Source: Methanolinea mesophila (GTDB taxonomy: Archaea; Halobacteriota; Methanomicrobia; Methanomicrobiales; Methanospirillaceae). Taken from it: DNA of 64,000 nt. Location of the stretch: the NCBI RefSeq assembly GCF_017873855.1, contig NZ_JAGGKR010000002.1:186001-250000 (forward strand), given 5' to 3'. Position numbers and translations under genes: made by a program. Every line of letters begins with the position of its first letter. Positions within the stretch are counted from its first letter, which is position 1. Positions 1 to 8,737 of the stretch are shown here, in pieces. The notes under the pieces were generated by a model that saw only the letters and a list, made by a program, of their open reading frames with translations, was not told where the DNA came from and ran no database searches.

Positions 1-1
1 G

Positions 2-862
2 GTCCTCGCGTATCTCGGGCACCCGGAACTTATCCTCTTCGGAGTGATGGGGGCAGTGCTGATGGATTCGGACATCCTCTATTCCAGGATATCGGACCAT
101 TTCCCCTCCCTCTACGTATTCACCCACGGAGGGTTCACCCACTCTCTCGCCGGGGCACTGGTAACCGGCGGGGCGACCTCCGCGGGGATTTGCCTCACCG
201 CGTCAACCGGGATGATCCCTGCACTGATCCTGTCCGAAATCCCGCCTGCTGCTTTCGCGGCGGTATTCCTGGGGAGTTTCACTCACGTGGCACTCGATCT
301 TCTGGCATACCCGGGAATCCCGGTCTTCTATCCGGTGACCGACCGGAAATATACCCTGGGAGTGTTTGCCGGCCCAAGCCCGGTGATGATGGTAGTGAGC
401 TGGGTCTACCTTATCCTCCTCATACTCGGGGTGGCCCCCCTCTCCGCTCTCCCGGTCTGGTCTGCGCTCTTCATCCTCGTGGTAGCGTTTTTTTCGGTGC
501 TTAAAATCGCCATGGCGTTTCACCTGGAGGGAGAAAGTATCCCTACGTTCAATCCCCTCGTGTGGTACGAGATCCGGGAGACTGATGAAGCCTTCATATT
601 CCGGTGCATTTCACTCCTCCGAGGAACCTGCGGGGAAAAGGAATTTGTAAAATCCCGGGACGTGCCCTCCCGCGATGTCGCCCTGTCCTCCGGGGACCCC
701 GAGGTTAAAAGACTCCGCTATTATTCGTATTTCACGACGGCAGAGCGGGAAGGTGATGCCATTGTGATCCGTGACCCTCTCCGGGACGAAGGGATCATCT
801 TCTACCCCCCGTCATACAAGAAGATCAGGATCGAGAAGAATGGCGGGAGGGATGAGTGGTGA
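2..862 (+). CDS. Membrane-bound metal-dependent hydrolase, DUF457/YdjM-like (5' truncated)
   Basis: The reading frame is open to the left edge, so the N-terminus is missing; the internal GTG at 44 and ATG at 47 are probably not the true start. Near the visible N-terminus are an acidic D-x-D (MDSDIL) and a histidine motif HGGFTHS, followed by several hydrophobic helices, and a second histidine/aspartate motif (THVALDLL). This pattern is typical of the DUF457/LexA-induced YdjM family of membrane proteins annotated as metal-dependent hydrolases. The C-terminal 100 residues are soluble and charged. Substrate unknown. The family call is fairly secure; the enzymatic role is inferred. Confidence 0.75.
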   Translation, partial: VLAYLGHPELILFGVMGAVLMDSDILYSRISDHFPSLYVFTHGGFTHSLAGALVTGGATSAGICLTASTGMIPALILSEIPPAAFAAVFLGSFTHVALDLLAYPGIPVFYPVTDRKYTLGVFAGPSPVMMVVSWVYLILLILGVAPLSALPVWSALFILVVAFFSVLKIAMAFHLEGESIPTFNPLVWYEIRETDEAFIFRCISLLRGTCGEKEFVKSRDVPSRDVALSSGDPEVKRLRYYSYFTTAEREGDAIVIRDPLRDEGIIFYPPSYKKIRIEKNGGRDEW

Positions 863-990
863 CACCCTGAAAAATCGTCCCGGGTCCTCATGAGTGGACG
901 GGCGGGTCAGGGCTTTTTTCCCATGACCCCCTGCACGATGCGCATGTGCTTGCGTTTCATCTCCCACAGAACCGTAACCGCCACCCCGGG

Positions 991-1046
991 TTAACTATAA
1001 ATACTACTTTTTTCAAGTCCCTTTACCGGCATTTTGCCGGCAAAAG
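991..1046 (+). promoter_or_regulatory. Promoter and leader hairpin of secreted protein 1
   Basis: A TATA box (ACTATAAATA, about 994-1003) is followed by AAGTCCCTTTACCGGC at 1015-1030. The end of that element forms a perfect 6-bp hairpin CCGGCA-TTT-TGCCGG (about 1026-1040). The same 16-base element precedes the paralogue at 2338. A transcription start about 25 bp after the TATA box would fall inside the element, so the hairpin probably lies at the 5' end of the mRNA. A GGGGGA ribosome site follows at about 1055-1060. Confidence 0.55.
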
Positions 1047-1064
1047 CTAATATAGGGGGAATTC

Positions 1065-2039
1065 ATGAAAGTATCACTTCTCATCATTGTACTCTCATTA
1101 AGCATTTTTACCGGAATGGCATTGGCAGACAGCGCCGTTCCCCAAACGGAAGAGACCCAGGGCTTCCTCACGTCCACGATCATGCAGGCCGTGGGGACCG
1201 CGACCGAGACCGACAGCCTGTCATGGCAGATCACCAATGACGGGGTGAATGACTTCTTCGGCGGACTCAACCCGCCGCTGTTCGCATACGATGCGGCGAT
1301 TTATTCCCTGGCCTATAGCGAGGACACCATCGCGGACCAGGGTCTGGTCACCTACGCCAAGGAAGGGTCGGTGGACACCCAGGGGCAGGCTCTGGGGCAG
1401 TGGAACCTCGACATGGAGAAGGTGGTCGAGTTCGTAGGGCTCGATACCGGCCGGATGATCTCCGCTGAGGAGCAGACGCTCGACGGGGCAGGAACGCCCT
1501 TCTTCACTCCCGAGACCTTTATCTGTCCCTTTGCGGCGGAACAGACCCTGTTACTCCCAGCATTTTGCAACATCGTGCAGGAGGGAAGTTCGGTGGACCT
1601 TACGATAGGCTCACTCTCGACTCTCGCAGATACGCGGTTCGTTACGCCCCTGGCAAGCCATGCCGGACTCGATCTTATCGAGCTGCCGGGCTGGGATCTC
1701 CCCGTCTCGGATAACGGCGTGGAATCCGACTACCAGGTGAAACTTACCGGTTTCGGTGACATCCCTGCGATGGGATCCGCTGACGCGTACATCAATGTTC
1801 ACGTCCAGGAAGGAAGGGGCCTCGGCTTCGTTTTCGATGGTGCCGGTTTAGGAAACGAACTTGAACAAAATGGCTTCCACTTCTTTGATCCCAAGGCTGA
1901 AGATCTGACCTATTCGGAAGATTCCACCGCGTCAGGGGAGATCACCCTCTTCCAGAAGTCGATGAGTTACAACTCGAAACTTACAGGAGGAGCGGGATCG
2001 GAAGGGCTCATTGCAATCCCGCTGAGGGGGCCTTTTTAA
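1065..2039 (+). CDS. Secreted protein, paralogue 1 of 2
   Basis: 324 residues with a clear signal peptide (charged start, hydrophobic stretch to about residue 20, cleavage after ALA). The rest is soluble and acidic, with two cysteines (in ETFICPF and PAFCNIV) that could form a disulfide outside the cell. No C-terminal membrane anchor is seen. It is closely similar along its length to the next gene (2338-3261), with runs such as AVPQTEETQGF and IMQAVGTATE nearly unchanged, so the pair arose by duplication. ATG at 1065 has GGGGGA four bases upstream. I do not recognise a functional domain; a surface or secreted structural role is a guess. Confidence 0.8.
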   Translation: MKVSLLIIVLSLSIFTGMALADSAVPQTEETQGFLTSTIMQAVGTATETDSLSWQITNDGVNDFFGGLNPPLFAYDAAIYSLAYSEDTIADQGLVTYAKEGSVDTQGQALGQWNLDMEKVVEFVGLDTGRMISAEEQTLDGAGTPFFTPETFICPFAAEQTLLLPAFCNIVQEGSSVDLTIGSLSTLADTRFVTPLASHAGLDLIELPGWDLPVSDNGVESDYQVKLTGFGDIPAMGSADAYINVHVQEGRGLGFVFDGAGLGNELEQNGFHFFDPKAEDLTYSEDSTASGEITLFQKSMSYNSKLTGGAGSEGLIAIPLRGPF

Positions 2040-2050
2040 ACATTTTTTTG
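2030..2050 (+). terminator. T-rich terminator after secreted protein 1
   Basis: The end of the gene runs into CCTTTTTAAACATTTTTTTGG. Two T tracts flank the stop codon, which fits archaeal T-tract termination. There is no strong hairpin. Confidence 0.4.
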
Positions 2051-2270
2051 GAAGCGAAAATAGCGCAACTGTCCCGGTTTTCCCCTGCGATTGGACATAT
2101 CCGGAACCGGGTTCCTGCTGTTTCCCTGAATTGATACCGGCTGTGAGAACCTCATTCATTTCGGGAACCTAAGCTCCAGCATATTCCCTGTCTCTGGTTT
2201 CGCACCTGTATTACGATAGCATTCAGCTAAAAGAATTGGAATCCGTGAGGATATCCAGGATTTATGCAAG

Positions 2271-2322
2271 TATATTTATCTATTAGATCGCCAAAGTCCC
2301 TTTACCGGCCCGGCACCGGAAA
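2271..2322 (+). promoter_or_regulatory. Promoter and conserved leader of secreted protein 2
   Basis: TATA box TATATTTAT at 2271-2279, then AAAGTCCCTTTACCGGC (2293-2309), the same element found before the gene at 1065. The following bases (CCGGCCCGGCACCGG) again allow a GC hairpin, though with a different loop. Conservation of both the element and its distance from the TATA box in otherwise dissimilar upstream regions suggests common regulation. Confidence 0.55.
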
Positions 2323-2337
2323 AAATGAGAGGGAACT

Positions 2338-3261
2338 ATGAAGTTTCACTATATTCTTATCATTGCGGCATTATCTCTCCTTACAGGCCTCGCCCTCGCG
2401 GACAGTGCAGTGCCCCAGACGGAAGAGACCCAGGGTTTTATCACCTCCACGATCATGCAGGCCGTGGGGACCGCGACCGAGAGGGACAGCCTGGCATGGC
2501 AGATCACCAATAACGGTTTCATCGGCGGACTGACTGATATTCCGCCGCTCTTTCCTGAAGTGGTCGCAGTATATTCCATGGCCTATAACGAAGACACTAT
2601 CGCTGACCAGGGACTTGTAACCTATGCGAAGCAGGGATCCGTCGATACCCAGGGGAAGGTCCCGGAACAGTCGAATGTGAACATGGAGAAAGTGGTCGAG
2701 TTCGTGGGGCTCGATACCGGGCGGATGACCTCTGCGGAGGAGCAGGTGCTCGATGGTGCCGGAACGCCGTTCTTCAGTCTCGAGACCTTTATCTGTCCCT
2801 TTGCAGCGGAACAGACCCTGTTACTCCCTGCCTTCTGCAACATCGTGCAGGAGGGAAGTTCGGTCGACCTCACCCTTGGATCACTCTCGACCGCTGCGGA
2901 CACCCGGTTTGTCACGGCCCTTGCACCGGTGGGGAACCAGGCGCCCGGCTGGGATCGTCCGGTCTCTGACAACGGTGTCGAGTCGAACTACCGGGTCACG
3001 CTTACGGGCTTCGGTGACGTTCCGGCAATGGGATCAGCAGATGCCTTTATCAATGTCCATATCCAGGAAGGACGTGGCTTATTCGGTGTGGACGGGGCAG
3101 CACCGCTTAATCAGGAAGACCGTATCTCATTCGACCCTAAAGCGGAAGATCTGACATATTCGGAAGATTCCACCGCATCAGGCGAGATCACCCTCTTCCG
3201 GAAGCTGGTGGGGTACAACTCGAAGCTGACCGGAGGGCCGGGGGTTTTACCTTCATTGTAA
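2338..3261 (+). CDS. Secreted protein, paralogue 2 of 2
   Basis: 307 residues with signal peptide (hydrophobic to about residue 20, cleavage after ALA-DS). It aligns with the gene at 1065 from end to end, including the two cysteines, the TYSEDSTASGEITLF stretch near the C-terminus and the conserved region around the second cysteine. The main differences are a shorter loop near residue 195 and a different C-terminus. No anchor and no recognised domain. A GAGGG ribosome site lies just before ATG 2338. Function unknown. Confidence 0.8.
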   Translation: MKFHYILIIAALSLLTGLALADSAVPQTEETQGFITSTIMQAVGTATERDSLAWQITNNGFIGGLTDIPPLFPEVVAVYSMAYNEDTIADQGLVTYAKQGSVDTQGKVPEQSNVNMEKVVEFVGLDTGRMTSAEEQVLDGAGTPFFSLETFICPFAAEQTLLLPAFCNIVQEGSSVDLTLGSLSTAADTRFVTALAPVGNQAPGWDRPVSDNGVESNYRVTLTGFGDVPAMGSADAFINVHIQEGRGLFGVDGAAPLNQEDRISFDPKAEDLTYSEDSTASGEITLFRKLVGYNSKLTGGPGVLPSL

Positions 3262-3506
3262 CCCTTTTTTCCTCGGGTTCTCCACACACACAGTGATCCT
3301 CCGCCCTATAAGGAACGAGCGGCATGTCGTGTCCGGCATACGAGCCCGCACGAAAGGCACCCTCGAGTAGAATAATAGATTGGACGATGTTTTTCACCCC
3401 GGGCGATGCCGATATTTCCGGTTTTGACGCATCCGCCGGGGTCATTTTTGTGAAGCTCGTTCAGTTACCGATAGTCTTTTCATGAATGGAACACATGGTG
3501 CACCTG

Positions 3507-4124
3507 ATGAAGACCGTGCTCCTGGTAGACGACGGTGCCGAACTCGTCTCCCTTTACTGCCGCATGCTCTCCATGCTGGGATACATGCCCCTCGCAGCCA
3601 ACGGGAGCCGTGAATGCCTGGAGCGGATCGACGAGAAGGTTCCCGATGCGATCCTCCTCGACGTCATGATGGTCCCGGTGGACGGATGGGAGACCCTTAG
3701 ACAGATCAGGAAGAAAAAAGAGTGTCTCCTTACGCCGGTGCTCATGCTCACCGCCAGGTCGCCCCAGCCCCGGGAAATCCTGCAGTGCGGTGATCTCTTC
3801 GACGGCTATATCATGAAGCCCGTGACAAAATCGAACCTCGAAAGGGAGCTCGATTCCCTCTGGAACCGCTGCACTCTTATAAGGACGAACATGGAAAAGT
3901 TCAGGAACCTCGGCATCCCCCCTGAAAAGGCCAGGGATTACGCGGTGTCCATGAGGACCTGCGTGTCGATGACCCACGTGATGAATGCACTGAACGTCAT
4001 GAATCTCCCCTCTTTCCTCCCGGCAGAACCGGATACCCCGGTAATTGACGAGATTACCGGTATCGAGGAACGAATCAGGTACCACAAAAAGAAGATCCGG
4101 GAATATCACGCGATACTGGGATAA
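3507..4124 (+). CDS. Response regulator receiver protein
   Basis: From ATG 3507 the protein (205 aa) has a CheY-like receiver domain: acidic pair D8-D9, phosphoacceptor D52 in LLDVMM, T82 and K104 (IMKP). An upstream ATG at 3486 would add seven residues; 3507 is preferred because GGTG lies six bases before it and because receivers usually start this close to the acidic pair. About 80 residues follow the receiver without a recognised output domain; the last 30 are basic and helical. It probably works with a kinase elsewhere, since no kinase is adjacent. Confidence 0.85.
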   Translation: MKTVLLVDDGAELVSLYCRMLSMLGYMPLAANGSRECLERIDEKVPDAILLDVMMVPVDGWETLRQIRKKKECLLTPVLMLTARSPQPREILQCGDLFDGYIMKPVTKSNLERELDSLWNRCTLIRTNMEKFRNLGIPPEKARDYAVSMRTCVSMTHVMNALNVMNLPSFLPAEPDTPVIDEITGIEERIRYHKKKIREYHAILG

Positions 4125-4339
4125 CTGTCGATCGTGAAGATCAGCCCGGGAGCGGGAGGTCCCCGGACCGGCACCTGCCCCGGAAACCCGCAACTAAGTA
4201 TGCGTATCTTTCCGGAATTCCACCGGTGCCGCAATGCCTGGGGGAGGCCCCGATACCGTCAATGTCGTAAGAGAGGAACGTCACCGGGGTGACCGGATGG
4301 GCTATGCCGGAACGGCACCGGTGGAGGTAATCCGCGTCT

Positions 4340-4486
4340 TCAGATGATATCCAGTGCAACGAGCTCCTCGATCTCGTCTTCCTCCTCCTCCTCCTCGATC
4401 TCCTTTTCGGACTTATGAAGAGGCACTTCTTTCCGGGAAGGAGTTTTTTCCCCGAGGATTGTAAGGAGCCAACCGGGTAATTTCAT
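4340..4486 (-). CDS. Small acidic protein, 48 aa
   Basis: The minus strand encodes MKLPGWLLTILG... ending in LVALDII, with an uninterrupted acidic run of glutamates and one aspartate at residues 31-41. An AGGG ribosome site lies seven bases before ATG 4486. The N-terminal dozen residues are hydrophobic and could be an amphipathic helix. The gene is too short for usual ORF thresholds. Low-complexity acidic tails can occur by chance in GAG-rich DNA, so this is a moderately supported call. Function unknown. Confidence 0.5.
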   Translation of the reverse strand: MKLPGWLLTILGEKTPSRKEVPLHKSEKEIEEEEEEDEIEELVALDII

Positions 4487-4607
4487 GTGCGATCCCTGCG
4501 ACTAGGGTCGCGATGCACCCTGATAGAAGTTCCGGCCATCGGTGTGCTCCCGGACGTCACCCCCCGGGAATGAAGCCGGGGTACGGATTATGGTCCGGGA
4601 CCCCGGT

Positions 4608-5072
4608 TTATTCCGGGTTTTTCCGGGAGTGTCCCGCCCAGCTCCCGGGTCGCGACTTGTCGAGTGCTTTGCACCGGTTAAAATAGGTCTCCCCGAAGAT
4701 CCATGGCTGGTAATTGATGCACATCTCCGGTTTTGTGGTGTGGATGGAGCAGATGTATCTCCTCCTTCCCGTGCGGCGCAGGAACGGGCACGAAGTCACC
4801 AGCTCCCCGGTCCCGGGGTCACGAAGTTCGGCGAAGATCATCCCGCCCAGGTCCGAAGGGATAAGTTCACTGCACCGGACACGCCTGCCGTCCTCCAGGA
4901 ACGCGGTGAAATGGCGGAGAATGTCGGTCCTGCCGTCCTCCATCCAGCGAAGGAGGTTCGTATCCGTGGGGGCGATGCCGTCCCCGAGGATCTTGCAGCA
5001 CAGCCCGCAGAGTTCGCAGGGCTCGTCGTCCGGTTCTCCGTTCAAGGGTGTGACCTCCTGGATCCGGCTCAT
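4608..5072 (-). CDS. YkgJ-family cysteine-cluster protein (second of pair)
   Basis: 154 aa from ATG 5072. The N-terminal motif CELCGLCC (C-x2-C-x2-CC) and a distal cysteine in HTTKPEMC fit the YkgJ/UPF0153 family, which binds zinc or an Fe-S cluster and whose role is unknown. The start overlaps the stop of the upstream gene as ATGA (5069-5072), so translation is probably coupled; the longer upstream extension to 5363 is Arg/Pro-rich out-of-frame shadow of the neighbour. The two proteins share the cluster motif but little else. Confidence 0.8.
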   Translation of the reverse strand: MSRIQEVTPLNGEPDDEPCELCGLCCKILGDGIAPTDTNLLRWMEDGRTDILRHFTAFLEDGRRVRCSELIPSDLGGMIFAELRDPGTGELVTSCPFLRRTGRRRYICSIHTTKPEMCINYQPWIFGETYFNRCKALDKSRPGSWAGHSRKNPE

Positions 5073-5506
5073 TTCTTCCGTCGCGAACCCTTGAAGAACC
5101 CCTGCTGCGACTTGATCTCGGGAAGGGTCTCCTTCTTCTTCTCCTGCATGAACTCTGCCTTCGCCTCCTCGTACTTTTCGCCGAACACCTTCCAGTGGGG
5201 GCAATGTCGGAGGTCGAGGAGAAGCTCGTGGCCGAGCACGCTCCCTCCCAAAGCAGGAATCGCGACGAACGGGTAGATCCGGCAGCCGAGGGGGCGTTCC
5301 GCATAGGGGAGTACACAGCCGTCGGAAAGTTTTCCGGGGCAGTTCTCCACGAACATCAGCCATGCCCCGACCCGTTTCGGTTTGGCCGCCCGTACCTTTT
5401 CGAACCCGAGTTTGTCGACCATCCGCTGGTACTCCTCTTTGGTCATATTCGGGTGGCGGCAGCAGTTCCCGCCACAGTCCCGGCAGAGATCGGGCGATTC
5501 AGTCAT
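5069..5506 (-). CDS. YkgJ-family cysteine-cluster protein (first of pair)
   Basis: 145 aa from ATG 5506 (MTESPDLC...). The motif CRDCGGNCC and later cysteines (NCPGKLSDGC, LGCRIYPF, RHCPHW) define a YkgJ/UPF0153 cluster protein. The C-terminus is lysine-rich. The upstream part of the frame to 5617 lacks family similarity, so the internal start next to the motif is chosen. A TATA-like TTTAAATTT lies about 65 bp upstream on this strand. It forms a two-gene operon with the next gene through an ATGA overlap. Confidence 0.8.
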   Translation of the reverse strand: MTESPDLCRDCGGNCCRHPNMTKEEYQRMVDKLGFEKVRAAKPKRVGAWLMFVENCPGKLSDGCVLPYAERPLGCRIYPFVAIPALGGSVLGHELLLDLRHCPHWKVFGEKYEEAKAEFMQEKKKETLPEIKSQQGFFKGSRRKK

Positions 5507-5749
5507 CGAAGCTCTGTTTGCACCAGGGTTCGATATAGCCTTTGGTGGATGCAACGGCCTGGAATCAAAATTTAAAGAGGTGCATATTTCCAGGCGTTCT
5601 CCCATGAATCCCGGCAAACGGGAGAGCAGGGAGTGTGGGATATAAAAGGAACGATACGGCAGAGTTCTTTCAGAGAGACCGGTCCCTGACCCAGGTATTT
5701 ACGGGTTCTGGGGCTCGGAACAGATAAAACGTCAGAAGGGCCATTGGTA

Positions 5750-7201
5750 GTGAGCATGGAGCACGTTCGGGAGACCGGAGTCCTGGTGATCGGGGGAGGC
5801 CCCGCAGGCCTTTTTTGTGCGATCTCGTGTGGTCTCGGCGGAAGATCGGTCGTTCTCCTGGAGAAGATGCCCTCCTGCGGGCGAAAGCTCCTGATCACCG
5901 GTTCGGGCCAGTGCAACCTTACGCACGAAGGGGACATCTCCGATTTTTTCATCCGTTACGGGGACCACGGGAAATTTATCAGGCCCGCCCTGAAAAATTT
6001 TACCAACCGCGACCTTGTCACATTTTTCGAGTCCCGGGGGCTTCCCATGGTCACGCTTCCGGGTGGGAAGATCTTTCCCCGGTCAATGAAGGCATCCGAC
6101 GTGCTCGCGACGTTGCTTGCGGAGTGCGGCCGGGCGGGAGTAGATCTCCGGTGTGGAGAACGCGTGTGCGGGGTGACCCGCAAAGAAGGGAAATTCCTCG
6201 TCTCCACGCAGCAACCCGGCCGCGGAGGCAGGAATAGCACTACAATTTGTGAAGATCCGGGTCGCAGGTCGGGACGAACAGGTTTGCAGGGAGACTGGCG
6301 GAATAACGTCGCAGAGCAGGGAAGAACCCCCGGGACACCAGGGAGCACGGCGGGGTTCCTCCGGGATGGAGCCGCTTCCGTCTCTCCGGAAAAGGGAGGA
6401 GACGATCCCAGGGTGTACTCCGCTGATCACCTGGTACTCGCGACCGGCGGGGCCTCGTATCCGTCGACCGGGTCGACGGGCGACGGGTACGATATGATGA
6501 GGGCTCTCGGGCATCCGGTGACAGAGATCGGTCCCGCGCTTGTTCCGGTGGTGGTCGAAAGGTACCCGTTTGCAGACCTGGCGGGTATCTCCTTCGGCGG
6601 AGTGGGTATCGCGGTTTTTCGTTCCGGCCGGAAACTCACGGACCGGACCGGGGACCTCCTCTTCACCCACGAGGGGCTGTCGGGGCCGGGGATCCTCGAC
6701 CTCTCCCGGTACCTCCGGCCGGGGGACCAGCTGCGGGTCTCCTTCCTGCCCGGACGATCCCGGGAGGCCGTGGAGGAGTTTCTCATCGGAGTATTGGGGA
6801 AAGACGGATCCCGACAGGTAAGGAACGTTCTCCGTGAGATGAACCTCCCGGAACGGTTTGCCCGGAGGCTTCCGGATCTGGCCGGGATCCCGCCCGACCG
6901 GACCTGTGCCCACGTTACCAGGAAGGAGCGGAACGACCTTATGGACATGATCACGGGCTTCCCGTTCTCCGTCCGCGATCTCGCGGGTTTCGACCAGGCG
7001 ATGGTCACCCGCGGAGGTGCTGCGCTGGAGGCGATCGACCCCCGGACCATGGGGTCGCGGCCTGTACCCGGACTCTCCATCATCGGGGAGGCGCTTGACA
7101 TCGACGGGGATACGGGCGGGTACAATCTCCAGGCCGCCTTCTCGACCGCTGCGCTCGCTGCGGCAGCGCTCTCCGGGAGGCAGGGGCAGGTGTCTCCATG
7201 A
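5750..7201 (+). CDS. FAD-dependent oxidoreductase, HI0933/YhiN family
   Basis: N-terminal dinucleotide fold GGGPAGLFCA, then family motifs GSGQCNLTH, the second FAD motif ATGGASYPSTGSTGDGY, THEGLSGPGILDLSR and the C-terminal GEALDIDGDTGGYNLQ that closes the FAD site. These match the HI0933/BaiN-like flavoprotein family, whose substrates are mostly unknown. An unusual Gly/Arg/Thr-rich insert of about 70 residues (DNA about 6210-6415) precedes the second FAD motif. Start is uncertain: TTG 5744, GTG 5750 and ATG 5756 are in frame; GTG 5750 lies nine bases after AGAAGGG. A TATA box (GATATAAAAG) is near 5640. The stop overlaps the next start (ATGA). Confidence 0.85.
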   Translation: MSMEHVRETGVLVIGGGPAGLFCAISCGLGGRSVVLLEKMPSCGRKLLITGSGQCNLTHEGDISDFFIRYGDHGKFIRPALKNFTNRDLVTFFESRGLPMVTLPGGKIFPRSMKASDVLATLLAECGRAGVDLRCGERVCGVTRKEGKFLVSTQQPGRGGRNSTTICEDPGRRSGRTGLQGDWRNNVAEQGRTPGTPGSTAGFLRDGAASVSPEKGGDDPRVYSADHLVLATGGASYPSTGSTGDGYDMMRALGHPVTEIGPALVPVVVERYPFADLAGISFGGVGIAVFRSGRKLTDRTGDLLFTHEGLSGPGILDLSRYLRPGDQLRVSFLPGRSREAVEEFLIGVLGKDGSRQVRNVLREMNLPERFARRLPDLAGIPPDRTCAHVTRKERNDLMDMITGFPFSVRDLAGFDQAMVTRGGAALEAIDPRTMGSRPVPGLSIIGEALDIDGDTGGYNLQAAFSTAALAAAALSGRQGQVSP

Positions 7202-7704
7202 CGACAGACGATATGACCCTGGTATGCAGGTACGAACGTGAATCGGACAGTATCCAGCGGTTCTTCCGGAGGCCGTTCTTCCTCTCCCTCACCATCGGAA
7301 TCCCTTTCTGTGTCTACAAACTGCTCTTCGGAGTGAGCCTGCTCAGGGTCACCCAGGCGGCATACCCCTCGCTGCTTGTCCTCGGGGGCGTTGTGATCGT
7401 CTGGGCCGGGATCGACCTCCTCATGAACCTGGGACGGGTCGTGCTCGACCTCGCGCACCGGCCCGCGAATTTCGAGTACTGCACCATTGCACAGGCGGGC
7501 CGGGCTGCGGGAATGCCTCTGGTGTTCCTCGCGGTTGATACCCTGGTGTCGTTTTCCATTATCAGTTTCATGCTCTGGTCGGGGTGGATAGGGCTCCTCA
7601 CCCCGGTGGAATCGTATTTCTGGTACGGTGCCACGACACTAAACCTGATCAGCCTCTCCCTTGTCCTGCTCTATAACGAGATACGTAACACGAGGCCTGC
7701 CTGA
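7198..7704 (+). CDS. Membrane protein of unknown function, 4 TM
   Basis: 168 aa; starts in the ATGA overlap with the flavoprotein gene, so the two are co-translated. Hydrophobic segments are at about residues 27-50, 57-77, 102-125 and 138-160, with a cytosolic charged N-terminus. No family recognised. The tight overlap suggests functional association with the flavoprotein, but nothing shows what it does. Confidence 0.7.
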   Translation: MTTDDMTLVCRYERESDSIQRFFRRPFFLSLTIGIPFCVYKLLFGVSLLRVTQAAYPSLLVLGGVVIVWAGIDLLMNLGRVVLDLAHRPANFEYCTIAQAGRAAGMPLVFLAVDTLVSFSIISFMLWSGWIGLLTPVESYFWYGATTLNLISLSLVLLYNEIRNTRPA

Positions 7705-7896
7705 ATAACGGCCCTGCGGGAATGAGGTATCTTATGGGTTCGATACCCCGGGGTGACTCTCTACGACCCCCGGAGCCGGGTCTTTTCCGGGGAACAATTG
7801 CTATGGACATCCGGTCGCACGGTCATAGAGTCCGGTTTCGTCACGAGACGTGTGAAAAAAAGAATAATCGAAGTTCAGGAGGGTGGTGTTGTGGAG

Positions 7897-7921
7897 AACC
7901 CGAAACAGGTATCGGGTTTTT
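7897..7921 (+). terminator. Possible hairpin terminator
   Basis: AACCCGA (7897-7903) and TCGGGTT (7912-7918) form a perfect 7-bp stem with an 8-base loop and run into a T tract. It is 190 bp beyond the flavoprotein/membrane protein operon and 40 bp before the end of the convergent gene. The rest of 7705-7962 holds nothing else that I can identify. Confidence 0.35.
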
Positions 7922-7962
7922 CCCTCACCACCCGGTATCCATTCGAGGGAAGCACCCGGCCG

Positions 7963-8481
7963 TCAGGGCTCTTCAAGGTAAAACCGCCACTTGCAGAACA
8001 TATCAGGAGGGTGGGGGTCCGGCGGGGCAAAGAGGCATTCCACCCGGATCCTCTCGTCCACCTCGCGGGCGAAGGCGGTGAACTCCGCCCTGTGCATCTC
8101 GCGGCATACGTACTCTTCCAGTCCCCTCTTTCGCCTTGCCTCCTGGGTGGGGCAGGAGGGGACCGAGATCACCACCTCATCCTCGCGCTCCTCGATAAGA
8201 TAGTCGACGATTATCGCCCATGGAAAATGGCGAAGGGCCCGGACCAGCCCGGTGAGGCCTTTCTCCCGGATATCGAACCTCCGGATGATATCCTTCGCCG
8301 CCATCCCGGCGACCCTCCCCCAGACCTGCTCGTTGATAACCTCTGCAACCGGTTGCCCGTACTCCTCGGCAACGTAGATGAACCAGAAGGCGTCCACCAC
8401 CCGGTAGTGCCAGAGGAGGAATTCAAGGTAATTCCTCTTGTCGTCCGCATCCATTGCATCGAAAATTTCAAGGTTCATCAT
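7963..8481 (-). CDS. DUF6125 family protein
   Basis: 172 aa. The C-terminal half contains the conserved stretch [12 protein letters not shown], a cysteine and histidine in [10 protein letters not shown], and [11 protein letters not shown] with MFCKW near the end; I recognise these as DUF6125, a family related in fold to L-2-amino-thiazoline-4-carboxylate hydrolase-like proteins. The invariant Cys residues suggest metal or substrate binding. GGAGA lies eight bases upstream of the double ATG (8481/8478). Single gene, role unknown. Confidence 0.75.
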   Translation of the reverse strand: MMNLEIFDAMDADDKRNYLEFLLWHYRVVDAFWFIYVAEEYGQPVAEVINEQVWGRVAGMAAKDIIRRFDIREKGLTGLVRALRHFPWAIIVDYLIEEREDEVVISVPSCPTQEARRKRGLEEYVCREMHRAEFTAFAREVDERIRVECLFAPPDPHPPDMFCKWRFYLEEP

Positions 8482-8737
8482 CGGTATGTCTCCGCATTTT
8501 GATCCGATAGCCTTCTTCCATGGATCTCTCCCGCCTCTGTGACCTTGTATCGTAGATCCGGCACAGGAATCCGCCCCCGTTCATACCCCGGTGACCGGTC
8601 GGGGCGGGATGGGGTGGAGAGGAAATCGGTTTGCCACTCGTTGGCGGCCGTGATCAAACCGGTCCCGGCCACACCGCCGGATCTTTCGTGTTTCCCGAAT
8701 TTGCGAGGATTCAATGTCGGGAGTGAGGGTGTGGAGA

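Noticed and set aside
907-984. Minus-strand 25-codon frame from GTG 984 with a plausible basic peptide
   Set aside because: Very short, no ribosome site, and the only TATA box there is better placed for the plus-strand gene at 1065.
4608-5363. Full-length 251-codon frame for the second YkgJ protein
   Set aside because: The first 97 residues are Arg/Pro-rich and overlap the upstream gene; ATG 5072 with ATGA overlap is far better.
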